A DNA stretch of 64,000 bases from contig OY986966.1 of the NCBI GenBank assembly GCA_963920575.1, positions 16,549,888 through 16,613,887 on the forward strand, in the 5' to 3' direction. Under the pieces are notes generated by a model, which worked only from the letters and a program-made list of their open reading frames with translations, was not told where the DNA came from and did no database searches. The DNA is from Narthecium ossifragum (Eukaryota; Streptophyta; Magnoliopsida; Dioscoreales; Nartheciaceae). This document shows, in pieces, positions 1 through 11,400 of the stretch (position 1 is the first letter of the stretch; the number at the start of each line of letters is the position of its first letter). Position numbers and translations under genes: made by a program.

Positions 1-1036
1 TTGCTAAACCAAGCCTTACATTTCTTGAATCTGATGCCAAATCAGGATATAAAGAGTCTAATTTCTTCCATGCTTCAGAGTTAGCCGGATGCCTTAACTT
101 ATCATCCTTGATTCGATTTTCATCGTGCCATCTCCTGAAGCTAGCAGTTTTTGAGCATATGAACAACCGTTGCAGTCTTGGCTTTAAAGTAAAATGACGC
201 AAAACTTTTTTAGGAACTCTTTTCCTCTTAGCTAACGACATAGCTTCTAGTTGTTCAGCACTTTTCCTATTTATTTGATCATCTTCGTCCTCATTTTCAC
301 TGATCCACCGTGAAGCGCCACAAGTATGACAGGATTCTGCATATGCATTTTCCTTCCAATATAACATACAATCATTTCTACATGCATCAATTTTTTTATA
401 ATCAAGCCCCAAAGACCGTATAATAGATCGAAACTCGCTGAAAATTTTCGACAATGTTTCACCTTCCAGAAACGCCTCCTTCAACAGCTCTCGTAATGAA
501 GTAAATGATGCATTGCTCCATCCATTAAGGCACTTTATAAGAAACATGCGTATAATAAACGATAGCTTGCTAAACTTCGAACCTGGGAATAGTGTCTTCT
601 GACTATCTTGTATCAAAGAATAGAACTTTTTTGCATCTACATTAAGTCCCTCTCTCCAATCTTCATTACCATGCATTCCATCATCTACATTAAGCTCTGA
701 CATAAAGGGAAATGCATCATGCAATAACCCTTCAATATCATCATGGGCAATAATTGACGGATGTTGTTCATTCAAATTAGAGTGTGCGTCACTAGAAGAT
801 GCAGAGCCTTCACCATGAAATATCCAATTGGTATATGACTGGTCGAAACCTTTGAAAAGCAAATGGCCGAGCACATCTTCCTTATTTTTCCACAAACAAT
901 TATGACAATTGCTACATGTACATAGGATTTTTCCTCTTTCAGCTCCATTAGTAAATGCAAATTCGATGAACCCCAATACTCCATTCACATAAGTGCTACT
1001 AGCCCTTTCTTCATGAAATATCCAAGTTTTATCCAT
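1..1036 (-). CDS. CACTA (En/Spm) TNP2-type transposase, N-terminal part
   Basis: An uninterrupted minus-strand frame of 345 codons starts at the ATG complementary to 1034-1036 and stays open to the left edge, so the C-terminal part lies outside the window. It opens MDKTWIFHEERASSTYVNG, the transposase-associated domain found at the N terminus of plant TNP2 proteins, with a Cys-rich CTCSNCHNC motif near residue 50. About residue 220 follow NDCMLYWKENAYAESCHTC and the CGASRW motif, then VPKKVLRHFTLKPRLQRLF and RNVRLGLA, the conserved run that leads into the Transposase_21 core in this family. The catalytic core itself is not visible. The product would bind the CACTA ends and cut the element out in the nucleus. 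No stop or frameshift is present in the visible part, unlike every retroelement frame nearby, so it may be a recent or still functional copy. Family assignment is confident; activity is unknown. Confidence 0.9.
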   Translation of the reverse strand, partial: MDKTWIFHEERASSTYVNGVLGFIEFAFTNGAERGKILCTCSNCHNCLWKNKEDVLGHLLFKGFDQSYTNWIFHGEGSASSSDAHSNLNEQHPSIIAHDDIEGLLHDAFPFMSELNVDDGMHGNEDWREGLNVDAKKFYSLIQDSQKTLFPGSKFSKLSFIIRMFLIKCLNGWSNASFTSLRELLKEAFLEGETLSKIFSEFRSIIRSLGLDYKKIDACRNDCMLYWKENAYAESCHTCGASRWISENEDEDDQINRKSAEQLEAMSLAKRKRVPKKVLRHFTLKPRLQRLFICSKTASFRRWHDENRIKDDKLRHPANSEAWKKLDSLYPDLASDSRNVRLGLA

Positions 1037-1439
1037 TATTGCATTACCCCAAAAGAAAATTCTGAAAAAATAAATCAAGATGACATACAACATAAGAATG
1101 TGTTTAGGAGAGAACAGTATTAGTTAAAACATCAGGCCATACAAGGTAAACAACTCTCTAATAATGTTTCTCTACCATAAATATCTTGACTACAGCAGAA
1201 TGGGAAAGCAGCAGCCGCAGGTAGCACGTCGTGTGGGAGGTTAGCAGGTAGGAAAGAAGAGATGGTTGGTGAGTGAGCAAGACAACCGGCACCAATGGGG
1301 GGGGGGGATAGGAGCCGGCGCTGATGGGGAGGGAAGAAGACAACGGAGTAAGGAATATGGAGCGAGTGGGGGAGGGAGTAGAGGACCTGGGAGGATATAG
1401 GAATACGACCACCAGAGAAAGGAAATGTCATGGAGGCGA

Positions 1440-1702
1440 GGGATATTGATTGGTTTGGTGTGGTCGATCGGCGGGCTAAGGGAGGGTCGGGGAGGGAGGC
1501 AGAGAGAAGGACGTTCGTAAATGGCGGAAAAGTGAGTGACAAGAGGGGCCGGAGAAGGTGGAGCAGGCGCACGGAGATGGTGGAACTAGAGCAGAGATGG
1601 GTTTCCGGGAGGCGAGGGATGGGTTTGGTCCTGTTGATTGGCGGGCTAGGGCAGGGTCGGGGAGGGAGGTAGAGAGAAGAACAGTAGTAAATGGCGGAGA
1701 AG
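1440..1702. repeat. Tandem leader repeat of the CACTA element, left part
   Basis: A unit of about 173 bp recurs. GTTTGG...GGCGGGCTA...GGGTCGGGGAGGGAGG begins near 1450 and again near 1623, and GTAAATGGCGG near 1517 and 1688. Further units follow on the other side of the nested retrotransposon (13004-13310), so the array was cut in mid-unit by that insertion. The units lie between the subterminal repeats and the transposase ATG, where CACTA elements carry their promoter and leader. Open frames here (for example 1430-1672) are by-products of the GC-rich repeat. Confidence 0.7.
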
Positions 1703-3102
1703 TGATCGATCGCAAACGTCGTCGTTAAAACGTTGCTAACCTCAATCAAATCTTAAATTTATATCCTTCTTCAATAACTAATACTACTATGTAGACTACT
1801 GGTGAAATCCGGAGTCGAACCACAGGGAATTACCAGGAAAAATAAAATCAGTTCTCAAAACTCTAGATCAAAGCCAACAACTTCAATGATAGATTGATCT
1901 AACTGAAACTATCTAAGAAAGCAAAAGAAAATATTAAGGTTTTAATCAACTGAAAAAGATGTCTTGGGAAATACACAATCCACCCTAGTTTCACCCTTAA
2001 TCTTCCATAGTCATCATCTTGATCACTTCTCTAAGTATTATGGATCGTATGGCTACAAGCTCACACGAATCCCTAAAATAAGGTTTTATGTTTCCTACGG
2101 CATAATCTATCTTTGTTTGGCATAAATCATCTTCGGCCCTACCATTATCTTACGTTATTCTACTCCTAATGACCTTAGCATGACTTATCTTCACGTAGCA
2201 TAGATTATCTCAAAGGCAAATCACAAACCACATGAAAACTATCTCATGAATCTCTACAATCAAGTACAACCATCATGTAGGACTCAGAATACGTCAACGA
2301 AACTCTGTTCCTTCAACTCTATCATCATTAAAAACATATTCATGAGATTATACGGAGAGAAGTTCACAAAAATCCAACTAAGAAAGATCAAAAGTTACAC
2401 TAGGGTTTCATGGTATTCCTAAGAACAAGAAATCTAACCACTCATCTCTTGGAAATCATGAATCGGTGTAGAAGATGAAGCCATTGATCCCCGCGGAAAG
2501 ATCGCCGTATTCAAAACCCTAACCTTCTCCTCCAAAAGTGCTCCAAAAGATTCAATTTTCGGTTGGAATAACCCCCTTATGTATTAGAAATCCTTGATCC
2601 CGGAATTAGGAGTTATAGTTGAACTTAAACTCAAATTTCTCTAAATTCCGGGCTGCTGACGTCATCGAAGCGACCGATCGGACTCAAATCCGATCCATCG
2701 CGCAAGTCGGTCTGACTGGGTCATTAACTGCCACGTCATTAATAAACTTCTTCAGTTTTTCTCTTCAACTTCCATACTTTTGACTTTTATTCTAAAACTG
2801 GCGCCAATGTAGACCTAATCTCGCAAAATCTTTAACATGAAAGTTGTAGCTCTTGAAATCTTCTTGCATGTAAGAGAATTTCCGAATATTTGGAATTGTA
2901 TAGAAGTTCTGGTGATTTATTTCCAAACAGTCGACGAAACAGTCTTTTTGCAGAATTTAGTGATTTTTGGCCGAATTTATGATATTTCTTCTCAAATCCT
3001 ACTTAAACCTGAAATCAAGCAATATGATATCAAATGCACCTACTCTAGGCCTTACAAAGGTAATTTAAGAGGTTTAATTAGGAATAATTAGTGACTTATC
3101 AC
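1703..3102 (-). repeat. 3' LTR of the Athila element
   Basis: The LTR is 1400 bp and runs TGATCGATCGC...GTGACTTATCA on the plus strand, with inverted ends TGAT/ATCA. It is highly similar along its whole length to 11600-12998. Near 2660-2720 it has a small group of GATCGG/GATCC-type palindromic motifs (CGACCGATCGGACTC). The two LTRs differ at scattered positions, including the last two bases (TCA against TTA), so the insertion is not very recent. Confidence 0.92.
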
Positions 3103-3117
3103 ACCCCCCAACTTACA
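3103..3117 (-). promoter_or_regulatory. Polypurine tract next to the 3' LTR of the Athila element
   Basis: The plus strand reads CACCCCCCAACTTAC directly after the LTR end, so the minus (coding) strand has GTTGGGGGGTG before TGATAAGTCAC. This is the expected position of the plus-strand DNA priming site used in reverse transcription. Confidence 0.8.
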
Positions 3118-3644
3118 CTTTACTAGTCCTCGAGCAAAGAAAATATAAAAGAAAGCAATAAATCTAACTAGCCACTTTCGTAGGTCTCACGATTGTACTT
3201 AGCATGTGCAACAAGCCTTTAAACCCCTGGGTTACCCTAGTGGAGGAGTTATAGTCTCCTGAGTGTTTTCAGGGATGACAACCACAAACATCTATACATT
3301 CCCTTGAATATATCATTTGAAATCAATCATAATACTCATCAACTCTAATGCATGAAATAGAAATAATATCCATAAATATACCCTTCAACTCATAGTAGCA
3401 TAAAAACATAGTAAATCAAAACATGTCATAACATATTTCCAACACTTCAACATATTTAATCATGATTAAAAATAAATTTAACACTCATGTGTGTGAATGA
3501 GGTTCCACATGCTTCAGAGTATCAATCATATCTAAACACTTCAACTATTCAAGATCACAATCCTATTCAACACATATTTTTCACTCATCACATAACAAAC
3601 TCTGTTTTTTTTTTCATTTTTTTTTCATTTTTTTCTGCAGGAAT

Positions 3645-3800
3645 TTCAACTGTTTTACGCGAACAACCCACCTTGTTAGGCACATTGCCCGGTTACTAAG
3701 TATGAAACCCTTATTTTTTTTCTCTTTTTTTCCGAAAATTCAACCATTTTACGCGAACACCATGTTGGTTAGGCACACTGCCCGGTTACTAAGTTGAAAA
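3645..3800. repeat. Tandem duplication in the 3' internal region of the Athila element
   Basis: Two copies of about 95 bp are seen, each with TTTTACGCGAAC followed by a GTTAGGCACATTGCCCGG-like stretch, separated by poly-T runs. A T-rich microsatellite precedes the first copy (3601-3640). No coding content is seen between 3118 and 4590 apart from this and a second polypurine tract. Confidence 0.65.
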
Positions 3801-4194
3801 TCCCTTTTTTTCTTGTTTTTTTTCGCATACTCAGATAATTGCATGTGTTCATGTATTTTCTGTTTCATGACATAAAATTGTAAACCTATCCCAGTATCAT
3901 GCTTAGAATGTAATATCAACCCCTTAACCTGTGGAAGTGAACATGTGTATTAGGATATGTCAAGCTATCTTTAGATCATGGTAAAAGTGTTAAAGTATAG
4001 AAATAAGATCATGCATAGCAACAATTTACTATTTCTTATATGACACACAAGTCTCAGAATAATTCATAAGATAAATTTCTAAAACATGCACCTTTGTCAA
4101 ATCATATCATAATTTCATTCTTTTGACATAATTCAAGGGATGTATAATATTTGGTTACCATAAAAAAAATAGGAGCATGAAATTTATGAATGCT

Positions 4195-4209
4195 ACCCCC
4201 AACTTAAAT
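4195..4209 (-). promoter_or_regulatory. Second, internal polypurine tract
   Basis: The plus strand reads ACCCCCAACTTAAAT, so the minus strand has TTAAGTTGGGGG, nearly the same as the tract beside the 3' LTR but about 1.1 kb upstream of it. The separate element at 15522-31920 has the same doubled arrangement. Confidence 0.5.
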
Positions 4210-4589
4210 GTAATTGTCCCCAATTACACTAAGTTATAAACGAAAGCAAAGAAAATCGGGTAGAGATAACTGTAATTTAGCTCCAAAATAGAGCTCCCTC
4301 ATAAATACAAAAAAAAAAATCACCGCCATTGGCAATAAAATTTATTCCTCCCAAGCATAACCTGCCAAAGAAATACATACCTTTCCCAAAAGATCAAATA
4401 TAACTCATGAAAGTTCAAAAAGGTACTAGAATGAGAAAAAATTTCAGCAGAGTTTCCGTTGTATTTTCATGATATATTAATCTGTACAATCATTTATCCA
4501 CATAAATTAAAATATAAACATAAAATCTTAAAATACATCGAAGCATCCAAGCACAACACAAAAAAAATATTCATCATCCAAAATTTTAT

Positions 4590-5374
4590 CCAGATTAAAG
4601 ATCGAGACCGTCCGATTCGAAATCCAAGCTCTGTAGCATCTGGATCGTGTCCTGTAGCAGTTGGATGGCTGAGAGCTCGCCGATGATGGATCAACGGTGA
4701 AACCTCATCGCCGGAGGACGGGAAGGGTATAGGCAGAATCGTAGATGCTTGAGGAGGTCTTCGGTAAGCTCTGATCGAAGAATCGAGGCCTCCAGGTGAC
4801 AGATCGGAGGTGAACGGCTCGGAGGAAGATGATTGCCGGAATTGGATTCCGATGATCGGAGCTCGAATGAAGGATGGCACGGGGCGAGGAAGGATCGTGG
4901 AGGCATGTGAAACGGTCCTATGGTGCTGGATTGATGAATTAAGCTTCCAGACGGTGGAATGAAGGTGGTCGGAGCGGTGGTTTCGTCGGAGCTTGAAGTC
5001 GAGGATCCCAGCGGCAAGGAAAGGATTTGATGGTGGTGGAAGCTTCGTGGTGACGGAGAAAGCTTTTTGAGGTGTTTGGGAGCGGTGAACGTCCGTGGGT
5101 GATGGTGAAGACGATGGCCGAGGGGCTCGCCGGCGTCGGAGGAGAAGGTTTCGAAGGAGGAGGAGGACGGAGTTAAATAGGTGGAAGGTTGGCGGATGTT
5201 ATAGTACTGGTTTGGAGAGATGAGGGCGGCCGGAGAAACGGCAATGGGCGGTGGGTGGCGACGGCTCGGGGACGAGCCGACGAGCCACGATCAAACAACG
5301 CAGCGGGAGGAGAGAGGAAAAACAACGAAATGCAAGAAAAATCTGAAAAAATAGAAAAAGACATGGAAAAAATT
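4590..5374 (-). other. GC-rich insert with a TATA-like box between integrase and 3' LTR
   Basis: This stretch is much richer in G and C than the rest of the element and contains short overlapping frames on both strands (for example minus-strand 4691-5017, 108 codons, rich in Ser, Pro and Thr). On the minus strand a TATA-like CCTATTTAACTCC (complement of about 5169-5181) is followed by a CT-rich leader. I recognise no protein family. It could be captured host 5' sequence, an internal promoter, or simply the lineage's own 3' spacer. Confidence 0.4.
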
Positions 5375-6775
5375 CTAAAAATTAATAAAAATCCGAAAAA
5401 CTAGGTTGCCTCCCAGCAAGCGCGCAATTTTACATCTTTCGCTAGACGTCCCGAAAAACTTAGCGATTGCCTGGATCCGTGAAGATAACGGACTCAATAA
5501 TATCTCCATGTTGAATGTCCTCAACATAAGTTTCAATCTATGCCCATTAAATTTAGTGAAAAAATTTGTGCTTGGGTCCCGAATTTCTACGGCACCATGT
5601 GAGAATACTTGCGTGATAATATGGGGTCCAGTCCACCTTGACAGTAGTTTACCCAGGAAAAGACGTAATTTTGCATTAAACAACCAAACTTTCTGTCCGA
5701 CGACAAGGGTTTTCCTTGAAATATGCTTATCATGAAAAGCCTTTGTCCTATCTTTGTAAATTTTGGAGTTTATCTAAGCATCATTGCAAATTTCCTCGAG
5801 TTCAACCATGCTCAATTTTCTGTGTGTGGTTATCTCATTTGAATCAAAGTTTAATTTCTTGATAGTCCACAAGGCACGATGTTCCCATTCCACAGGCAGA
5901 TGGCAAGCTTTACCAAACACTAATCGATACGGTGACATACCAATCGGTGTTTTATAAGCTGTTCTATAAGCCCAGAGTGCATCATCAAGCTTGTTTGCCC
6001 AATCCTTTCGGTCTAGACGGACAGTCTTTTCAAGAATACGCTTAATTTTCCTATTAGAAAGTTCTACCTGGCCAGTAGTTTGCGGATGATATGGGGTGGC
6101 TACCTTATGAGTGATAGAGTACTTTTGAAGAAGGGACTTAAAGTATTGATTTAAGAAAAGAGAGCCGCCATCACTTATGATCGCACGAGGAAAACCAAAT
6201 CGAGAAAAAATGTTAAGTTGAAGGAATTGAATCACAACCTTATGATCTTTAGATTTGGTTGCTATGGCTTCAACCCTTTTTGAAACATAGTCAACAACAA
6301 CTAAAATGTATTGAAAGCCAAAAGATGTTGGAAAGGGACCCATGAAGTCAATACCCCAGACATCAAAAATTTCTGCAACTAAAATCGAAGTTTGTGGTAT
6401 TTCATCACGGCGTGATAGGTTTCCAGTTTGTTGGCATTGAAGACAGGATTTACAGAAGGCATAGGAATCTTTGAATATAGAAGGCCAATAAAAGCCGCCT
6501 TGCAAAACTTTTGCAGCAGTTTTTCTTGTAGAGAAGTGACCACCACACGCAAGCGTGTGACAGAACGTTAAAATATCATGGATTTCAGGTTCTGGAACAC
6601 ATCGTCGAAAAATCTGATCGGAACAATATTTAAAAAGTTCAGGGTCTTCCCAAATATAATATCGAATATGAGAGAAGAATCTATCTTTCTTGTCTTTAGA
6701 CGAAGAGTCCGGGATTTTTCCCGAAACAAGATAATTGACGATATGTGCGTACCAGGGCTGCGAGATGCGAGTTAT
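5375..6775 (-). pseudogene. Athila integrase, broken
   Basis: This is the C-terminal part of pol. The zinc-binding region with CHTLACGGH and a CKSCLQC pair lies around 6425-6560. The core shows the three acidic positions in context: [20 protein letters not shown] and [13 protein letters not shown]. The reading frame is cut by an in-frame stop at 6776-6778 upstream and another at 5774-5776, after which it continues in the same frame to a final stop at 5375. The tail ends with RLLGGNLVF, a recognisable end-of-pol signature of this lineage that recurs in the non-autonomous element near 18370-18400. Integrase joins the cDNA to host DNA; this copy could only act by readthrough. Confidence 0.88.
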
Positions 6776-8165
6776 CTAAACAAGATCATCGTCTGGAAAA
6801 GAAGCACTAACAAGGATCCTATCAGTGATGTGTTCCAAAGGAAGGCGTGAAAGGTGATCAACAACAACATTCTCAGAACCCTTCTTATCCCTTATCTTTA
6901 TGTCAAACTCTTGCAAAAGCAAGATCCATCTAATCAATCTAGGTTTCACATCCTTTTTAGCTAAAAGATACCACAAAGCGGCGTGATCAGTGTAAATCAG
7001 AATTTTAGAACCTGAGAGATAGGGTCTGAACTTCTCTAATGCGAATATTATAGCTAATAATTCCTTTTCCGTTGTAGTGTAATTCAATTGTGATTTAGAA
7101 AGAGTCTTACTAGCATAATAAATCACATGAGGACTTTTATTCACCCGCTATCCAAGAACAGCTCCTATCGCCGAATCAGAAGCGTCGCACATGAGTTCGA
7201 AAGGTAAGGAGTAATCAGGAGCATGAACTATGGGAGCAGAAGCTAAAAGGTCACGGATTGTTTTGAAAGCATTTAAACAAGCATCATCGAAGACAAAAGG
7301 AGCATCCTTGGCAAGAAGCTCACACAAGGGTTTTGAAATTTTTGAAAAATCTTTGATAAATCGACGATAGAATCCTGCATGACCTAAAAAGGATTGAATT
7401 TGACGCACAGAAGAAGGTGGGGGCAAATTTTCAATTAAATCCACTTTGGCTTTATCAACTTCAATACCTCTTTTAGATACAATGTGTCCAAGCACTATTC
7501 CCTCTTGAACCATAAAATGACTCTTTTCCCAACTTAAAACCAAATTAGTTTCAATGCATCGGTCAAGGACTTTTGTCAGATTGACAAGGCAAGTCTCAAA
7601 AGAAGAGCCGAACACAGAAAAATCATCCATAAAGACCTCTAAGAATTTATCAAGCTTATCAGAGAAGATGGCCATCATACACCTTTGAAAAGTCGCAGGT
7701 GCATTACATAGGCCGAACGGCATCCTTCGGTACGCAAAGGTACCAAAAGGGCAAGTGAAAGTTGTCTTCTCTTGATCTTTAGGATCAACAGCAACTTCAT
7801 TGTACCGTGAATAGCCATCGAGAAAACAATAAAAGCTTTGACCGGAAAGTCGTTCAAGAATTTGATCAATGAATGGTAAAGGGAAGTGATCTTTCCTAGT
7901 GAGGGCGTTGAGTTTTCTATAATCAATGCAAACTCGCCATCCCATAGTTTGGCGAGTCGGGACCTGCTCTCCTTTCTCATTCTCCACAACTGTGACTGTG
8001 AGTCCTGATTTCTTGTGAACTACTTGGGTAGGGCTGACCCTCTTATTGTCCGAACTCGGGTATATAATACCCGCATCTAAAAGTTTCAGCACTTCTTTCT
8101 TAACTACCTCTTTCATGTTAGGATTAAGGCGGCGTTGCATCTCTCTAACGGTTTTAGACTCATCT
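6776..8165 (-). pseudogene. Athila reverse transcriptase and RNase H, broken
   Basis: The frame holds the RT core: RVCIDYRKLNALTRKDHFPLP, YRRMPFGLCNAPATFQRCM and the catalytic box as EVFMDDFSVFG. The connection and RNase H follow (ELMCDASDSAIGAVLG, then [15 protein letters not shown] and [12 protein letters not shown]). An in-frame TAG at 7148-7150, in the position of a conserved Gln codon, splits RNase H just after its first catalytic Asp. Upstream, near 8185, a frameshift with loss of several codons separates RT from the protease frame. The overall order protease-RT-RNaseH-integrase is that of Ty3 elements. Confidence 0.9.
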
Positions 8166-8177
8166 TCTAAATGGATT

Positions 8178-9272
8178 CTATGTAACTGTCCAACCTATGG
8201 CTTTCCTATGATCTTTTAAAATTGTAATAAGTTGACTCTCCTGATCGGCAGATATTGCTGAAGAGATGATAACGGGAAGAGTAGAGTTTGATCCTAGGAA
8301 AATGTATTTTAGTGTTGTTGGAAGTGGTTTAAGTTCAAGTTCAGGTGGTGCCTCTAGTGAAGTAGGTGCAGGGCTGGAAGAGAGAGGTGGAAGCGACTCA
8401 ACCACCCAAGGCACAGCCTCGTTCCAGCCCTCTGCAACCAGACCGATCGGTCGGACCAGAGTCCAATCGGTCGGAACTGGTGCGATCGATCGCTCAGAGG
8501 AGTGATGGATCGGTCCAGAGAACATGTGTGTTCCAATGTCATCAATTGATTGTGCAATGTCATTCTCAATATCATAATATTCATTCAGCATGTCATTTAT
8601 ATTATCAACAATCGTAGCATGTGAAGAAGTATCAACACAATCAGTCAACATATCAATAGCATAACAATCATCATCTGGCTCAGGCATATTTGCAGTTTTA
8701 AAAATATTCAAATGCATATGCATGTTTTCAAAAGACATATCCATTACACCAGTTCTACAATTAATGCATGCATTCGCCGTGGCTAAGAAGGGTCGATCTA
8801 AGATGATTGGCAGAGATTTTCTGCAGTGAATAGCAGGCTCCATTTCCAAGACAATAAAGTCAACAGGAAAAAAGAAATTATCCGCTTTAACTATTACATC
8901 TTCCAAGACACCTCTCGGTGTCTTGATGGATCTATCAGCTAATTGCAGAGTCACATGTGTAGGTTTAAGCTCCCCCATACCGAATTGTTTATAAAGTGAG
9001 TATGGTAAAAGATTCACACTGGCACCTTAATCTTGGAGAGCACCATCAATATGATAGTCGCCTATGCAGCAAGGTATTGTGGGGGTACCAGGGTCTTTGA
9101 GTTTTGGCAGTGTGTCAAGTCTAAGAATCGAACTGACTTGCTCAGTGAGGAAAATCTTTTTGGATACCTTAGCTTTTGATTGACGTTTGTACGTACACAG
9201 TTCCTTAAGAAATTTGGCATAAGAAGGAATCTATCGGATGGCATCTAATAAGGGTATGTTGATGTTAACTTA
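8178..9272 (-). pseudogene. Athila aspartic protease region, broken at its active site
   Basis: The protease active-site motif lies at about 9018-9032, but the codon between the catalytic Asp and Gly is TAA (complement of 9027-9029), so translation stops inside the motif. The downstream part (GASVNLLPYSLYKQFG, then CRKSLPIILDRPFLATANA) is well preserved. Another in-frame stop lies at 9231-9233, before the conserved IPSYAKFLKELC segment. Around 8430-8525 the coding DNA contains GATCGGTCGG/GATCGATC palindromes that encode Asp-Arg-Ser-like runs. The protease would process the Gag-Pol polyprotein. Confidence 0.85.
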
Positions 9273-9960
9273 TTTAAAGGTCTCTAAGATTTCTTCTACA
9301 ACTTTCTTCTTGGGGTATGTGGAGGAGGGATCCTTAAGAGCTTCAGGAAAAGGCACTTTAGGTGTGTATGTGCGTGGGTCAGGTTCATTTTGATCAATTG
9401 GATTTGGATTCACTCGACCAGGAGTGTTATCACTCGGCTGTGGAGGCAGAGACCGATCGGTCGGACCAGTATCCGATCGATCAGAATAGTTCCGATCGGT
9501 CGGATCTGAGAGCGATCCGTCACTCTGGGCAGTGTCAGGAAGTGTATCCACTTGCTTACCGTTCCTTAAGGTTACTACAGCTTGTGCAGTTTCAAAATTC
9601 TAGTTATCAATATGGTGCGAGGCCCTAGGAATGGTCATAGGTTGACTCGGTAAGTGACCATCTTCTCTCTTGGCTATCGTGTTAGCCAGTTGTGTCTCTA
9701 TTTTGGATATAGATTGCGAATGTGAGGCTACAGTTCTTCCAATTTTATCAACGTTAGCATTCATGTTGGCAAGTGTACTCATGATTGTGTCCAAAGCTGA
9801 GTCAGCGGGTGCTTGTAGATGAGGTTGGGGTGCAGTTTGTTGATATGGTGCAGAGTACCCTGGGTTGGGATTTTTAGAAGGCCTAGATGGGTATCGATTA
9901 GTGTGAGCATTAGAAGAACTACTCTGTCCTTCGAAAGTACTAGACTGTTGGGGTGGTCTC
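9270..9960 (-). pseudogene. Gag-protease linker of the Athila element
   Basis: The frame is the same as gag but is interrupted by stops at 9600-9602 and 9270-9272. It contains a helix-forming stretch (MNANVDKIGRTVASHSQSIS) and the VVTLRNGKQVD motif that marks the start of the protease region in Athila elements. Between 9450 and 9530 three GATCGGTC/GATCGATC palindromes sit inside the coding sequence and give a Pro-Thr-Asp-Arg-Ser-rich segment. Confidence 0.75.
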
Positions 9961-11153
9961 TAGCTAAATTTGGGATGGTTTCGCCAACCTGAATTATATG
10001 TATTTGAATACGGATTATTTTCAGGTTTACTAAAACCATATGCCGCGTTTGCTTGCTCTTGAACAAATTCAGGAAACGATGGAGCAAGTGGACAATCGGT
10101 AATGTGATGTTCAAGACTAGAGCATAGTGCACATGTTTGAGGTTGATCCTGAAATGATGACGGTGCAGGTGATTGACTCATTTCCAGTTTATCAAACCTT
10201 TTGTTAAGGAGGGCTATTTGGGTAGTAATGGCTTCTAATCCAGAAAGTTCAGAGGTTCCTTTAGGTGTAGGCCGGCTCCTAGGATTTGTATATTGTTGCT
10301 GAGAATCGATTGAGATTTGTTCATAAAGGTTCCAAAGCTCATCATCATCTTTATCTAAAGGAATACCCCCACAACAAGCTTCAACCCTAGTTTTACATCT
10401 TTCATTAAGGCCTCTATAAAACTTATGAGTTAATTCCCACTTATCAACATCATGGTGAGGACATTTTCTCAAAAGGTCTTTAAATCTATCCCAGGCATCA
10501 TGAAAAGACTCATCGTCATATTGAATTAAGGTAAGGATTTCAGTCTGAAATTTCTTAGTTTTAATTATGGGAAAGAATTTTCTTAAAAATGCCTCTTGAA
10601 GTTGGTCCCAAGTTGTGATTGAGCGTGAAGGTAAACATTGAAGCCAGTGTTTAGCTTTATCTTTCAAAGAGAATGGGAAAAATTTTAACTTAAAGGCATC
10701 ATCATTAAAGTTCTCCATTTTTAGTGTAGCGATGGTATCGATAAAATTGTGAATGTGCTCATATGGGTCCTCATTACTTAAACCATGAAAGTGGGGTAAC
10801 ATTTGAATCATTTGGGGTCTAATCTCATAGTGTAAGGCTGTGATTGTAGGAGGATCAATGGAAGGAGTGTAAGTGTAGGCAGTGGGCAAGAAGTGATTTC
10901 TCAAAGGAACACGTTGTACCCCCCCATTGTTATTATTATTACCTCCCCTTCCAAGATTAGCGTTAGGGTTGATGACATATCCCTCCTTTTCAGCCATGGT
11001 GACAACGGTCTCGTGAATAGATTGCAGGTTACTTAAGGCCTCCTGATAATTACACAAAGATTGTTGACCTAAGGCTCTAGTTTTTCGGAGTGTGGTCTCT
11101 TGTTCTAGATCCAAAGGTTCCAGCGGGGTATTTAAGGATCGTCTACCATGCAA
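9960..11153 (-). pseudogene. Athila Gag
   Basis: The open frame has 397 codons. From residue about 55 it reads MAEKEGYVINPNANLG and then carries the retrotransposon gag domain: MLPHFHGLSNEDPYEHIHNF, KDKAKHWLQCLPSRSITTWD and DRFKDLLRKCPHHDVDKWEL. A Cys/His segment (CALCSSLEHHITDCPL) near residue 355 acts as the zinc knuckle. The first Met is at 11153; the Met at about 10997 is an alternative start that fits the family better. The frame ends at a TAG (9960-9962) but the same frame continues past it, so the stop is probably a decay mutation. Gag forms the virus-like particle. Confidence 0.88.
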
Positions 11154-11264
11154 GCAAGATCACACACAAAAAGAGAAAAAGAAAACAGAAAATTCAGAGG
11201 AGAGGACAAAACCCGGCAAACAACAATTGAAACGAAAAGGTTTGAAGCAAAAAGGCTTAGCTGA

Positions 11265-11400
11265 CTGCGCAGTTCCGACCGGTCGGTTTCCAATCCGATC
11301 GGTCGCTCCAGGCCGCAAGCTCCTTCACTCGAAGTCCACTTCAAAGCAGATGGTGTAGTCCGATCAATCGGATTCAAGTCCAACCGGTCGCTCCAGGTGG
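11265..11400. repeat. GATCGG/GATC palindromic motifs in the Athila leader
   Basis: CCGACCGGTCGG, CCGATCGGTCG, CGATCAATCGG and CCAACCGGTCG occur at about 30- to 50-bp spacing in the 5' leader between primer site and gag. They match the motifs inside the gag-protease linker (9450-9530) and protease (8430-8525) of the same element. Confidence 0.7.

Noticed and set aside
3118..5374. An env-like gene between integrase and 3' LTR of the Athila element
   Set aside because: No frame longer than about 130 codons, no signal peptide or membrane segment, and frames overlap on both strands.
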